Shown: positions 9,474-18,261, numbered from the stretch's first letter. The stretch: 42,820 bases of DNA from Candidatus Cryptobacteroides choladohippi (GCA_018065985.1 JAGHSF010000014.1:1-42820), one strand, 5' to 3'. Notes: a model not told the origin generated them from the letters alone. A program made the numbers and translations.

Positions 9474-10645
9474 TATTCAAGAGGTTTTCCGTCTACTGCG
9501 AAGTCGGAAATGTTGTTTACCGTAAACTGGATGCTTCCCTGATACAGCGAGAGCACGCCGGTGACATCGACTGTCTTTGTGCCGTCAAGGACCTCCTCGG
9601 GGATTTCCCTGTCGGAGAACTTGCTGAAGCCGCTGGTGCGGATCTGGATAACGGTGCTGCCCATCCTGAAGTACTGGCTCACGCTGTATGCAGCCTTTTC
9701 AACTCCAGGGTAGGTGCCGTCGCCCTTGAGGTCGCCGAGGGTCAGGTCCGACCCGTCGGGCTTCTTTGCATATGTGCTTCCGCTGCCGACCTTGCAGGTG
9801 TCCCAGAGGCCCTGCTCGATGTAATACGTCATCTTGTCCTTGCTCATCGCCCAGGTGGTGACACCATGGGTCTTGCCATACTCGGTGTCGACTCCGTTGG
9901 AGTCAGAGAGGAAAACGCGGTTCTCGGCTGCCTTCTTGTCCTTGTTGGAGTCAAGGTAGAGCAGGCAGAAGATCTCATTGTCATACCTGAGGCCCTTGAG
10001 AGTCACGAGACGGCCGACGTTTGCATTGCTCTTCTGCGTATCGGTCTTTGCATTCGGGAGCTCGTCTTCGGTGATGACCTTGGGCTGCACGGGATGCAGG
10101 TCATTGGGATTGCCGCGGAACACATGGCGGTCGATGAAATAGGAGATTTCCATATAGGAGGTCTCGTACTCCCCCGAAGGATCCGAGAAACCGACCTGTA
10201 CCATTCCCATTCCGCCGTAGTTGCCGGTCTTGTAGCCGTACATTCCGAGAGTGAGACCGTCAAGCTTCACATAGACGGTCTGGCCGGGAAGATAATCGTT
10301 GTAGAGGCCGTTCTTGCCCACTTTGATCTCCATTCCGCCGGTCTCGTCCTGGATGAAGAAACTCTTGTAGAAGTTGCCGGGCTGGTCGGTAGAGCTTATG
10401 ACGCCCTTTATCACGGCTCCCTTGAGAATGTCCTTGTCCTTGGGCATCTCGAAAGGCTTCTCGGGTGTATACTGGCCGGCAAGTTCGGCAATGGTGATGA
10501 TCTTGCCGAAATCAGCGTCCGTATAATATCTGTAAGGCGCAGGATTGTCGTAGCCGGGAGTCACGACTGGCTGGAATTCCTCCTTCAGAGACTGGCAGGA
10601 AACAGCTGCCGTCAGCACTGCGGCGATAACTATTGACTTTTTCAT
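9473..10645 (-). CDS. DUF5689-type (OB-fold-like) lipoprotein
   Basis: This 390-residue lipoprotein has lipobox TAAVSC with the acylated cysteine at 17. The region of about 75-165 (ILKGAVIKGVISSTDQPGN, then SFFIQDETGGMEIKVG and LPGQTVYVKLDG) has the layout of an OB-fold module of the DUF5689 kind. A second strand-rich region follows, ending in VDVTGVLSLYQGSIQFTVNN. OB-fold modules of this type occur in extracellular nucleases such as the YhcR and ExeM types, where they are thought to bind nucleic acid; applying that here is inference. It starts 4 bases after the TonB-dependent receptor stop and overlaps the peptidase start by one base. It may be the receptor's surface partner, analogous to SusD beside SusC. 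Confidence 0.82.
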   Translation of the reverse strand: MKKSIVIAAVLTAAVSCQSLKEEFQPVVTPGYDNPAPYRYYTDADFGKIITIAELAGQYTPEKPFEMPKDKDILKGAVIKGVISSTDQPGNFYKSFFIQDETGGMEIKVGKNGLYNDYLPGQTVYVKLDGLTLGMYGYKTGNYGGMGMVQVGFSDPSGEYETSYMEISYFIDRHVFRGNPNDLHPVQPKVITEDELPNAKTDTQKSNANVGRLVTLKGLRYDNEIFCLLYLDSNKDKKAAENRVFLSDSNGVDTEYGKTHGVTTWAMSKDKMTYYIEQGLWDTCKVGSGSTYAKKPDGSDLTLGDLKGDGTYPGVEKAAYSVSQYFRMGSTVIQIRTSGFSKFSDREIPEEVLDGTKTVDVTGVLSLYQGSIQFTVNNISDFAVDGKPLE

Positions 10646-10649
10646 ATGC

Positions 10650-13592
10650 TTAGAATCTGAAATAAAGGTTCAACATGTAGTTTGCGCCCTGCATATAGAA
10701 ATACTTGGGGTCGAAGGGATAGTATCTGTCCTTGCCAGTGCTCTTGATGAGACGGGTCTGCTCGTAGCCACCGGTGCGGACATTGCGGTTGTCAAGTATG
10801 TTCTTGACCTCGAGGGAGAAGCCGATGTTGTACTTGCGGTTTATGTACCAGCTCTTGCCCACACTTGCATTGAGAAGGAACGCGGGGGCGAACTCTTCCT
10901 GAGACGCCATGGCCTCGATCTCCTGGGGAGTCTCGACTCCATCGCCGCCGGCACAGGCGAACGAGGTGCGGTACAGGGGGTTCATGTCGAGGTATGAGTG
11001 GGCGAAATACTGCCCGTTGACCTCGAAGAACCAGTAGTTGTAGCGGTAGTTGAGAGCAAGCTCGGCTGCAAGCTGGGGAGTGGAAGGCACGTGATGCCTG
11101 ATCTGCCTTTTGACGATGTATCCGTCAGCATCCTGGTCATACACCTCGATGCCGCCGATTGTGGTCTTCTTGAACTCAGGATGGCTCTTCCAGTATTTCA
11201 CATCCTCTTCGCGCACGATCTTGGCGCTGTTGTCGACTGTCTGGACCATGTGAGGTGTGCTGGTGTATATGAAATCGCCCCAGCTAAGCACTCCGGATGC
11301 AGAGAGGCCGTCAACGAACAGAGGCACCTTGACACCGAGCTCGATGCCCATGTGGCGCTGGTCGATGCCTGTCATGGCGAAGTTGGTGAAGGACTGCTGC
11401 GAGTCGTCATAGAAGCTCATCACATCGGTCTGGTCCATGATCTTGGTGCAGTAGCCGGTGATCCTGCCGCTGAAACCGTTTGCGCTGAACTCGTAGTTCA
11501 CATCGGTCGAGAACGACTTGATGGTGGTGAGCCCGTCGATGATGGAGTTGCGTGTCCTGGCGGAGATGAATGCCTGGTTGAAGGTGGGGGCGTCGTTGAA
11601 ATAGCCCAGATTGGCGCTGAAGCGGTGAGACCCGTTAAGCGTATAGGCCAGGCCGAGCTTGCCTGAATATGTGAGGAAGCGGCTCACGCCCGACTTGCCC
11701 TTCGATGTGATCACCCTGCCGTACTGGTCGTAGCTGGTAAGGGTGACACCCTTGTAGACTATCTCGTCGCCGTTGTCGTCAAGACCCGCGAAGAGGCCCT
11801 TGCGCACAAGGCCCTCGCGCCAGAATGACTCGTAACCCAGAGATGCGGCAACGGTTGCGCTGAAGCCGCCCTTGTTGAATTCGGCATTTGCCCAGGCCTT
11901 TGCCCTGCGTATCTGTGCAAGGTAGTCGTAGCCGTACTTGCCGCCCTTCTCCATCTTCTGTGCAGCACCGTTCCTGAGGAAATAGTCGAGGTCGTTCTGA
12001 ATGAGGGCCTCGTTGGCGGCGAAGTCACGCTCTGCGAACTGGTCCACATTCAGGTAGTACCTGCCGCCGAGAAGGTCATTGACCGACTTGTAGTTCTCGG
12101 TACGGTTCCACTTGAGGCTCAAGCCTCCGTTCACCTTCATGAAATCTGTGAGGCGCCACTTGAACGAACCTGCGAAGTTGAGGTCGTTCTGGTCGACATG
12201 GCGCTCCTCCAGGGCATACTTGCTGCGGCCGTCCTTGTTGTTGTAGTTCACATTGTACAGTCGGTCCCAGTTGAGATGCTGGTAGTTCGCATATGTCTTC
12301 GGATAGTTGCGGTTCCACATCTCGGTCGCCCAGGCTGCCTTCTCGTCGTTGGAGCGGTTGTAGTCCTCGTCCTCGAAATACGAGTATGAGGGAAGATTGC
12401 GGTAGTAGTCGGGACGGGGATCCATCGCATCGTACCAGTCGAGAGCCGTGTAGCCGTTCTTTCCTGTGCGGTACAGGGCAGTGGCCGATGCCGAGAACCC
12501 GTCAGAGGGTGTGAAGTCGTACTTGAGAGCGATGACAGGCTCGAAAGTGCGGCGCACACGCGAATTGCGCACCTTGCCGTTCTGGTAGCCCCAGTTGCTG
12601 TTATACATGTTGTCGCCCATCAGGTCATAGACCTCCTGTGTGCTGGCATTCTGCGCTCCCCTCTCGCCGGGAGTGGCGAAAGCGATGAGGGCGAGCCTGT
12701 GCTCGTCCGTGATCTTCTTCTCCACGCCTCCGTAGAACGAGAGCGACTTGTAGTACACGCCCTTCACCCAGTCATTGCCACCTACACGGGCACTGACGTT
12801 GAACGCATAGCTCCAGCCATTGTCAAGCTGGCCTGAAGCGTAATTGGCCATGACGCGCAGACGGTAGAGGGCCGAGTTGCTCAGCACGCTGAAGCGCCAT
12901 CCGGGACGCACGCTTGAAGGGATGCCGCTGATGTTGGTCATGCCGTTGAAGCCGCCAACTCCGTACTCGGAAGTCTCGAGCCCCATGGCCGTGTCCTTCG
13001 AGCGCATCGCCTCGTTGAGTCCGCTCCAGAGAGAATAGGGAGAGTATCCGGTGAGCGCGTCGTTCATCTTCACGCCTGCGAGGTAGACGTCCTCCGTCTC
13101 GGAATTGTAGCCGCGGTTCTTGAAACGCACAGCGCTGAAGCCGTAACCTGCCACCTTGCTGTACACGTCATTGGAACCGAAGAGTATGGTGGGGGCATCG
13201 GAGTAGCCGGTGTCGGTCAGGTCGAACTCGGCGAAGTTGGAGTCGTCGATGTCTTCCTTGATGCTGGAGGAAGGGGAAAGGGTGACAAACACGAGGTCAC
13301 GCACGAAGCCCTTCTCGACGAGCACATTGATCTGTGTGCCGACGAAATCCTCAGCCTCGACAGAAAGCGTGTAGCTGCCGTTGTCGAGACCGGAGAAGCC
13401 GAACTTGCCGTCAGGGCCGGTGGTCACGGATGCGACAGCCTCGTCACCCTGGGTCAGGACCACCTTTGCGCCCTCGATGGGAAGCCGTCCGGAACGGTTC
13501 ACCACGGTGGCCGTGATGCCCCCGGTGAACCCTTGGGCCACTGCCGCCACTGCGAGCAGCAGCAATGCGAATGATAATATAGCTTTTCTCAT
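10650..13592 (-). CDS. TonB-dependent outer-membrane receptor of the nuclease operon
   Basis: This 980-residue beta-barrel receptor has a signal peptide ending near residue 19 (LLLLAVAAVAQ). A carboxypeptidase-regulatory-like beta-sandwich follows at about 22-105 (VVNRSGRLPIEGAKVVL), then a plug region and a long barrel ending in the aromatic tail MLNLYFRF needed for outer-membrane assembly. It lacks the SusC-type signature and has no SusD partner, so it belongs to a different receptor lineage from the 39693 gene. Its ATG overlaps the stop of the phosphatase-fold gene by one base, and the DUF5689 gene follows after 4 bases. The context suggests import of nuclease products such as oligonucleotides, nucleosides or phosphate, but the substrate is inferred only from neighbours. 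Confidence 0.88.
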   Translation of the reverse strand: MRKAILSFALLLLAVAAVAQGFTGGITATVVNRSGRLPIEGAKVVLTQGDEAVASVTTGPDGKFGFSGLDNGSYTLSVEAEDFVGTQINVLVEKGFVRDLVFVTLSPSSSIKEDIDDSNFAEFDLTDTGYSDAPTILFGSNDVYSKVAGYGFSAVRFKNRGYNSETEDVYLAGVKMNDALTGYSPYSLWSGLNEAMRSKDTAMGLETSEYGVGGFNGMTNISGIPSSVRPGWRFSVLSNSALYRLRVMANYASGQLDNGWSYAFNVSARVGGNDWVKGVYYKSLSFYGGVEKKITDEHRLALIAFATPGERGAQNASTQEVYDLMGDNMYNSNWGYQNGKVRNSRVRRTFEPVIALKYDFTPSDGFSASATALYRTGKNGYTALDWYDAMDPRPDYYRNLPSYSYFEDEDYNRSNDEKAAWATEMWNRNYPKTYANYQHLNWDRLYNVNYNNKDGRSKYALEERHVDQNDLNFAGSFKWRLTDFMKVNGGLSLKWNRTENYKSVNDLLGGRYYLNVDQFAERDFAANEALIQNDLDYFLRNGAAQKMEKGGKYGYDYLAQIRRAKAWANAEFNKGGFSATVAASLGYESFWREGLVRKGLFAGLDDNGDEIVYKGVTLTSYDQYGRVITSKGKSGVSRFLTYSGKLGLAYTLNGSHRFSANLGYFNDAPTFNQAFISARTRNSIIDGLTTIKSFSTDVNYEFSANGFSGRITGYCTKIMDQTDVMSFYDDSQQSFTNFAMTGIDQRHMGIELGVKVPLFVDGLSASGVLSWGDFIYTSTPHMVQTVDNSAKIVREEDVKYWKSHPEFKKTTIGGIEVYDQDADGYIVKRQIRHHVPSTPQLAAELALNYRYNYWFFEVNGQYFAHSYLDMNPLYRTSFACAGGDGVETPQEIEAMASQEEFAPAFLLNASVGKSWYINRKYNIGFSLEVKNILDNRNVRTGGYEQTRLIKSTGKDRYYPFDPKYFYMQGANYMLNLYFRF

Positions 13593-14668
13593 TATTTGGA
13601 TATTACGATATAGGTCGGATAATGGTCGGAATAGCCCCCGATGAAGGCTCCGTTGCTGAATGTGCGGAAAGGCTGATCCTTGTACTGGCCCGTCTGCTGG
13701 GTCATGAAAGGCTTGCTGAAGATTCGGCCATAGTACTTGTTCTTGACGACGGTCTGGATCTTGAGTCCGCCGTGAGGAGCAAGAGCCAGGTTATAGTTCA
13801 CCTGGATGATATCGTAGATGTTCCACTCGCCCTGATATGCCAGCGAGCCGTAGCCGTCGCGCAGCATGGCGAGGAACGGGTTGAAGAAGTCCTCGCGCAG
13901 TTTCAGGTCGGGGAGGTCCCTGCCATGCAGCCACTTCACCTGGCTTTCGTCGGTGGGATTGTCATTCATGTCACCCATCACAGCCACCTTGAGGCCGGGA
14001 TACCTGCGTTCCATCTGGCGGGCATGGTTGTATATGATCTCGGCTCCGCGGCTGCGAAGGTCACCACCCTTTCCGCCGACGCGGGAAGGCAGATGGGTCA
14101 CATAGAATGCAAAGTGCTCGCCTTCGATGGTACCGTGAACCATGAGTATGTCTCGTGTGCGGAAGGCATCCTTCGCCGCCTGTGTCATCGAAATGGGAAC
14201 CATGGTGTCGTCGAACGTGAACGGGATGCTCTCGGAGCCAAGATACTTGAACTTGGCGGGGTCATAGAGAAGGGCCACGTCGACGCCGCGGCGGTCCGGA
14301 CCGTCATAGTGCACGATCTGATAGTTCGCATCCGCAATCTGCGGGTCGCTCACGAGGTCCTCGACAACCAGACGGTTCTCGATCTCGGAGATGCCGAGTA
14401 TCGTGTGGTACTGGCCGTTGTCGTCCCTCATGGCGCGGATGACCTGGGCCATGTTGTGGACTTTCTTCTCGTACTTGGTCTGAGTCCATTTGTTCTTTCC
14501 TTCGGGAAGGAACTCCTCGTCGTTCTTTGCAGGGTCGTCGTAGATGTCGAACAGGTTCTCAAGATTGTAGAAACCTATCACATAGCTTTTCTTCCTCTGG
14601 GCCGCAGAAGGGGCGGAGAGGGAAAGCAGGAAGGCCGCAAAGGCAATGATGTAGATTATCCGTTTCAT
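13592..14668 (-). CDS. Secreted endonuclease/exonuclease/phosphatase (EEP) family protein
   Basis: This 358-residue metal-dependent phosphodiesterase has the DNase I/exonuclease III fold. The signal peptide (MKRIIYIIAFAAFLLSLSAPSAAQ) has no lipobox, so it is exported as a soluble protein. EEP motifs appear in order: FYNLENLFD near 33-41 (Asn), ISEIENR with the metal-binding E95, VTHLPSR near 190, GDMNDNPTDESQ near 235, and YSDHYP with D348 and H349 at the C-terminus. The family cleaves phosphodiester or phosphomonoester bonds in nucleic acids or inositol and lipid phosphates. Its position 21 bases after an endonuclease gene and one base overlapping a transporter gene favours nucleic acid. Exonuclease versus phosphatase activity cannot be decided from sequence. 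Confidence 0.88.
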   Translation of the reverse strand: MKRIIYIIAFAAFLLSLSAPSAAQRKKSYVIGFYNLENLFDIYDDPAKNDEEFLPEGKNKWTQTKYEKKVHNMAQVIRAMRDDNGQYHTILGISEIENRLVVEDLVSDPQIADANYQIVHYDGPDRRGVDVALLYDPAKFKYLGSESIPFTFDDTMVPISMTQAAKDAFRTRDILMVHGTIEGEHFAFYVTHLPSRVGGKGGDLRSRGAEIIYNHARQMERRYPGLKVAVMGDMNDNPTDESQVKWLHGRDLPDLKLREDFFNPFLAMLRDGYGSLAYQGEWNIYDIIQVNYNLALAPHGGLKIQTVVKNKYYGRIFSKPFMTQQTGQYKDQPFRTFSNGAFIGGYSDHYPTYIVISK

Positions 14669-14689
14669 TCAGTGTTATTTTTCTGGTCC

Positions 14690-15820
14690 CTATTTCCACC
14701 AGGGATCCCTGGTCGATTCCACTTTTTCGGCGAGGCTGTCGCCTATCTTCGAGGGCAGGTTGACGAAGAAGTCGAAACCGGTCTTCTTCTCCAGATCGTC
14801 TATCGTCATGGACTGGCCCATTATCTCCGAATCGTCGTAGTACTGGTGCTTCATGTAGAAGCCTATTGCCGTATAGCCGCCGGTGGTGCCGGTAATGCCC
14901 AGCGTGCCGCTCTTCTTGTATCCCAGCAGGGCCTTGAAGTAGCCCACCGGAACGGTGATCTTCTTGCCGTCGTTGTCGGCGGCATAATCACTGCTGCCGT
15001 TGATGTTGGCTCCGGTCACCACATACAGAGTGTCGAACTGGTAGGACCAGTTGCGAACATATCCCTCGAGGGTAGCCCATGCATACTCGTTGAGTTCACC
15101 CCTCTGGGGGGTCATGTTGGTACCGTAGAACGTGGATGCGTTGTTGCTGTAACGGTCGGCCGATGGAATCTGATGCCCACGCTCATAGCCGCCCTTGAAT
15201 CCGGAATAGATCACAGGCTGATACTGGCGCGGCACCTTCGGGTCGAGCCCCCATTCGTTGGTGCGGGAACCGCTTCCGATCAGGCCTTTGTTAAGAGGAT
15301 ATGCCACCCAGACCGACACCTTCGCGTCCACATCCAGGTAGATGGAGTAGTTGCGGCCGTGATACTTGCCCACGGTCATGTCGTGGGTGAAGAAAAAGCG
15401 GTTGTCATTCTCGCGTGTGGCGGGAAGTTCCAGCCATGAGGCCACCTTGTCGGGGGTCAGGTCGGGATGTGACTTCTGCCTCCCCTGCTGCCTGAATCCG
15501 GCCCTAAGCGAGTGGCCGCCTCCCATGAGAACGAGGGCGAGGGTCCTGTCCTCGGAAAGCAGATTCTCGGTGTATTTGAGCTTTATGTTTGCGCAGTTTC
15601 CGCTGCCTGAGGTCTGGGATATCTCCGCCCAGTCGGGATTGCCTTCTATCTGCAGCGTCCAGTCTCCCACAGCCTCGACGGACACGAACTGGCTGCCCGC
15701 TGCAGAAGTGACCTCGGTATTCCTGATTTCGAGCTTGAGAAGCTCTGCAGACGGAGTGGTCTCACCACAGGAAACCACTGCAATAAGGAATGCTATGAAA
15801 TATGCTGCTTTATTTTTCAC
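14690..15820 (-). CDS. BACON-domain DNA/RNA non-specific endonuclease lipoprotein (NucA type)
   Basis: This is a surface- or periplasm-anchored nuclease of the beta-beta-alpha-metal (NucA/Serratia) family. From the preferred GTG start at 15820 the protein is 376 residues and begins MKNKAAYFIAFLIAVVSC, a clean lipoprotein signal with cysteine 18. An ATG at 15838 is in frame but would sit at or within two bases of the predicted transcription start. Residues of about 28-115 form a BACON-like Ig domain (AGSQFVSVEAVGDWTLQI). The nuclease domain has GYERGHQIPSADR (catalytic H216; ERGH in place of the usual DRGH), FYGTNMTPQRGELN with the metal-binding Asn, and WATLEGYVR. It is the first gene of the operon and probably cuts extracellular DNA and RNA endonucleolytically. 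Confidence 0.88.
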   Translation of the reverse strand: MKNKAAYFIAFLIAVVSCGETTPSAELLKLEIRNTEVTSAAGSQFVSVEAVGDWTLQIEGNPDWAEISQTSGSGNCANIKLKYTENLLSEDRTLALVLMGGGHSLRAGFRQQGRQKSHPDLTPDKVASWLELPATRENDNRFFFTHDMTVGKYHGRNYSIYLDVDAKVSVWVAYPLNKGLIGSGSRTNEWGLDPKVPRQYQPVIYSGFKGGYERGHQIPSADRYSNNASTFYGTNMTPQRGELNEYAWATLEGYVRNWSYQFDTLYVVTGANINGSSDYAADNDGKKITVPVGYFKALLGYKKSGTLGITGTTGGYTAIGFYMKHQYYDDSEIMGQSMTIDDLEKKTGFDFFVNLPSKIGDSLAEKVESTRDPWWK

Positions 15821-15845
15821 TATTCGGGCATACCACATACAACTA

Positions 15846-15876
15846 CAAATATAAACAACAATAATGAGAATGAAAA
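15846..15876 (-). promoter_or_regulatory. Promoter of the nuclease operon
   Basis: On the minus strand a perfect -7 element TATATTTG (15853-15846) follows a weak -33 element TTTT (15876-15873) by 19 bases. The -33 element overlaps the upstream terminator hairpin. The predicted start near 15840 favours the GTG start at 15820 for the nuclease. Confidence 0.6.
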
Positions 15877-15900
15877 GGGCAGCCACGGGCCGCCCTTTTT
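15872..15900 (-). terminator. Terminator after the BACON/OB-fold lipoprotein gene
   Basis: AAAAGGGC and GCCCTTTT form a stem around an 11-base inner region that can pair further (GGC/GCC type). T-rich sequence lies on both sides, so it could work in either direction. It ends the 15923 gene 23 bases after its stop and insulates the nuclease operon promoter. Confidence 0.75.
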
Positions 15901-15922
15901 ATTTGATTTTCAACTGATATGA

Positions 15923-18139
15923 TTACTTCGCATACACGACCTTCGATACCTGTACGAATCCGTTCGCGTCACTCTTGAGGCAGTCGAAGACCAGCTTGTA
16001 ATAAAGTCCGGCTGCGGGCGATGCGACGGCAGCCTCGATGTCACCAAGTCCGGCATCAAGTACAACAGTCTCGACTACATCGCCGAATGCGGCGTCTCTG
16101 GCCACAACGAGTTTCACTGATCTCACATGGCTCTCGTCATACTTGTCAATGGAAACGATGACCTTTGACACAGCCTCGCCGATTGCGTTGGCGGTTGCAA
16201 TGGAGGCAACTGAATCACCCTTGTTGCGACCACAGCGTACATAAGTCCAATCATTCTTCCACTTGTTGTTGTTGAACGCAGTCATGGTAAACGAATAACT
16301 GCCAATCTTGGCTATCCAAGGAGTTTCGTAGCCTGCATAGCCACTATTGGTCGGATCGTCATCAGGGAATGTGAGGGTGACGACAGCCTCAATTGTCTCC
16401 TTCTCACCCTTGGTGAGGGCAAGGAGCTTTGCGGACTTCATCTCGACAGTCTTTGCATTGTTGTTATGGGTGTCGGTGAAGATTGTATGCTGGCCGTAGA
16501 TCTTGATGACATCGCCCTTCTCTATGCCAAGCTCAGTAAACTTCTCATCGTCCTTTCCGTTGACGCCATAGATATATGCATGTTCGCCTGACTCGTCCTC
16601 GATGTAGAGATTGCCAAACTGGGTGTCGGTGATTGAAACGACCTTTCCCTCAAGGATATACCAGTTCTCATCACTCTCAGAAAGTGAGTTGAATTCCGCG
16701 CAGGTGATCTGGCTGAGTGTGGAAGGATCGACAGGGTCGCTGCCACCTTCGTCGCCACCTTCATCACCGCCTTCATCACCGCCTTCATCACCCTGGCCCT
16801 TGGTCCACGCGGTGATCTTCGCGTTGACGATCTCATGCTGGGACTTGTCAGCAAAGAACTTGTACTCGCCCTCGATCGTGACGGTGTCGCCGTTTGCAAG
16901 CTTGGTGCCGTACTCGTCCTTTGTTGCCTGATTTACGCTGTAAACATAGATCTTGCCGGTCTCGTCGCTGAGATCGAAGCTGCAGTACTGGGAGTTGAAG
17001 CCGCTTACCTTGCCGCTGAGGCGATAGATGACGTTCGTATTCTGCTCCGAGAGCACCTGGGAAACGGTTGCGTCAACCACTTCTGCGCCCTGCCCCTTGG
17101 TCCACGCGGTGATCTTTGCGTTGACGATCTCGTGCTGAGATTTCTTCTCATAGTATTCGTACTGACCCTCGATCGTGACGGTGTCACCGTTTGCAAGCTT
17201 GGTGCTGTACTCGTCCTTTGTTGCCTGATCAACGCTGAAGACATAGATCTTGCCGGTCTCGTCGCTGAGGTCGAAGCTGCAATACTGGGAACTGAAGCTG
17301 CTCACCTTGCCGCTGAGGCGATAGATGACGTCCTTGTTCTGCTCTGAGATTACCTGGGAAACGGTTGCGTCAACAACTTTTGCAGGCTGAGGATCGTCAC
17401 CGATCTCTCCGTTGAGCGAGTAGATGTACGCCGCGCCCTTGCCTACGGTCTCGGGGGTGCCGTTGAAGTTTGTGATCTTGCCATATATGACAACCTCGTC
17501 ACCTACAGCAATCTGGTCAAGTGAAGAGAACTTCTTGCCGCCGAGGTAATTAACTTGGAAGCAGTAGAAATCATCATCGCCACCGTCCTTGGTATCAGTA
17601 ATATAGAAGCGCGCATTACCGTATTGATCCAAAGCTTCCTCATGTTTTGAATCGAACTTCTTCACATATCCCTTGATGTAGTAAGGGCCATCCTGCGCCT
17701 CCGACTCGAGGGAGAGTGCGAGTTCCCTTGCCTGAGAAGCGAGATAAGGATGCTCCTTGGTACCGTCACCTTTCTCAGGGCCTCCCTTAGGCCCCTTCTG
17801 GTTGACTGTGAGATACTCGCTGTCGATTCCGCAGGTGAACTTGATGGTACATGACCTGTTGGCTGCGGTATTCTCGAGTACTTCGATCGTGACAGTCTGG
17901 TCATCCTTTGAGGCAGGGCCCTTGGCGGGGTCGACCACGATCCAGTCGGCAACGTCAACTGCCTTCCAGGAGCGCGTGGTATTCAATGTGATTGTCTGTG
18001 ATCCAGCACCCTGTTCGAAGTCAATGGTGCTCGTGCTGAGGTCGATATTGGGTTCTCCAAGATCCTCGATTTTCTCCTGGCATGCAGCAAATGTGAAGAC
18101 TGCCGCCAATGCAGCAAGAAACAGATGTTTTACTTTCAT
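15923..18139 (-). CDS. BACON and multi-OB-fold surface lipoprotein
   Basis: This 738-residue lipoprotein has lipobox TFAAC with cysteine 20, followed by the acidic stretch QEKIEDLGE that may mark surface export. Domain order: a BACON domain at about 30-118 (STIDFEQGAGSQTITL); a first OB-fold module at about 125-245 (YYIKGYVKKFDS to ITNFNGTPETVGKGAAYIYS); two near-identical OB modules at 253-351 and 352-450; a DEGG-repeat linker; another OB module at about 470-580 (WYILEGKVVSITDTQFGNLYI); and a C-terminal beta domain. No catalytic motif is visible. OB-folds of this kind usually bind nucleic acid or oligosaccharide, so a capture role is inferred. It has its own consensus promoter and terminator and lies just upstream of the nuclease operon. 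Confidence 0.87.
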   Translation of the reverse strand: MKVKHLFLAALAAVFTFAACQEKIEDLGEPNIDLSTSTIDFEQGAGSQTITLNTTRSWKAVDVADWIVVDPAKGPASKDDQTVTIEVLENTAANRSCTIKFTCGIDSEYLTVNQKGPKGGPEKGDGTKEHPYLASQARELALSLESEAQDGPYYIKGYVKKFDSKHEEALDQYGNARFYITDTKDGGDDDFYCFQVNYLGGKKFSSLDQIAVGDEVVIYGKITNFNGTPETVGKGAAYIYSLNGEIGDDPQPAKVVDATVSQVISEQNKDVIYRLSGKVSSFSSQYCSFDLSDETGKIYVFSVDQATKDEYSTKLANGDTVTIEGQYEYYEKKSQHEIVNAKITAWTKGQGAEVVDATVSQVLSEQNTNVIYRLSGKVSGFNSQYCSFDLSDETGKIYVYSVNQATKDEYGTKLANGDTVTIEGEYKFFADKSQHEIVNAKITAWTKGQGDEGGDEGGDEGGDEGGSDPVDPSTLSQITCAEFNSLSESDENWYILEGKVVSITDTQFGNLYIEDESGEHAYIYGVNGKDDEKFTELGIEKGDVIKIYGQHTIFTDTHNNNAKTVEMKSAKLLALTKGEKETIEAVVTLTFPDDDPTNSGYAGYETPWIAKIGSYSFTMTAFNNNKWKNDWTYVRCGRNKGDSVASIATANAIGEAVSKVIVSIDKYDESHVRSVKLVVARDAAFGDVVETVVLDAGLGDIEAAVASPAAGLYYKLVFDCLKSDANGFVQVSKVVYAK
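16736..16789 (-). repeat. 12-bp tandem repeat encoding a DEGG linker
   Basis: Four consecutive DEGG units (GDEGGDEGGDEGGDEGGSDP) are encoded by a 12-base unit repeated almost exactly. It is a flexible acidic linker between the duplicated OB modules and the following OB module. The copy number could vary by slippage. Confidence 0.85.
16790..17383 (-). repeat. Tandem duplication of a 297-bp OB-fold module
   Basis: Two in-frame copies of exactly 99 codons lie head to tail (17383-17087 and 17086-16790). Each runs from VVDATVSQV to WTKGQG. By eye 84 of 99 residues match. The differences cluster near the SGKVS and EYYEKK segments. This is an intragenic domain duplication, not a mobile element. Confidence 0.92.
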
Positions 18140-18179
18140 ATTTTAAATTAATAACGTTGTCACACCACCAAAAGGTATT

Positions 18180-18210
18180 CAAAGGTACATATTTACTTTT
18201 AATTCGCAAA
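18180..18210 (-). promoter_or_regulatory. Canonical promoter of the BACON/OB-fold lipoprotein gene
   Basis: On the minus strand TTTG (18210-18207) and TACCTTTG (18187-18180) are 19 bases apart, both exact matches to the Bacteroidota consensus. The expected start near 18175 leaves a leader of about 35 bases. Confidence 0.8.
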
Positions 18211-18261
18211 AAAAGTACCATCGTCATGACCTTCATGCCGAAACCGAGCCGGAGGCATGAA

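Noticed and set aside
9461..10636. Long + strand ORF (391 codons) opposite the DUF5689 gene
   Set aside because: It mirrors a gene with a signal peptide and recognisable domain on the other strand; the product is low-complexity Val/Leu/Asp-rich, typical of antisense frames in this codon usage.
13622..15439. 605-codon + strand ORF opposite the EEP and nuclease genes
   Set aside because: It spans two well-supported genes and their junction on the opposite strand and has no recognisable motif.
16736..17383. Repeats near the OB modules considered as a CRISPR array or mobile element
   Set aside because: Both repeat sets are in frame within one gene, with no spacers, no terminal inverted repeats and no transposase.
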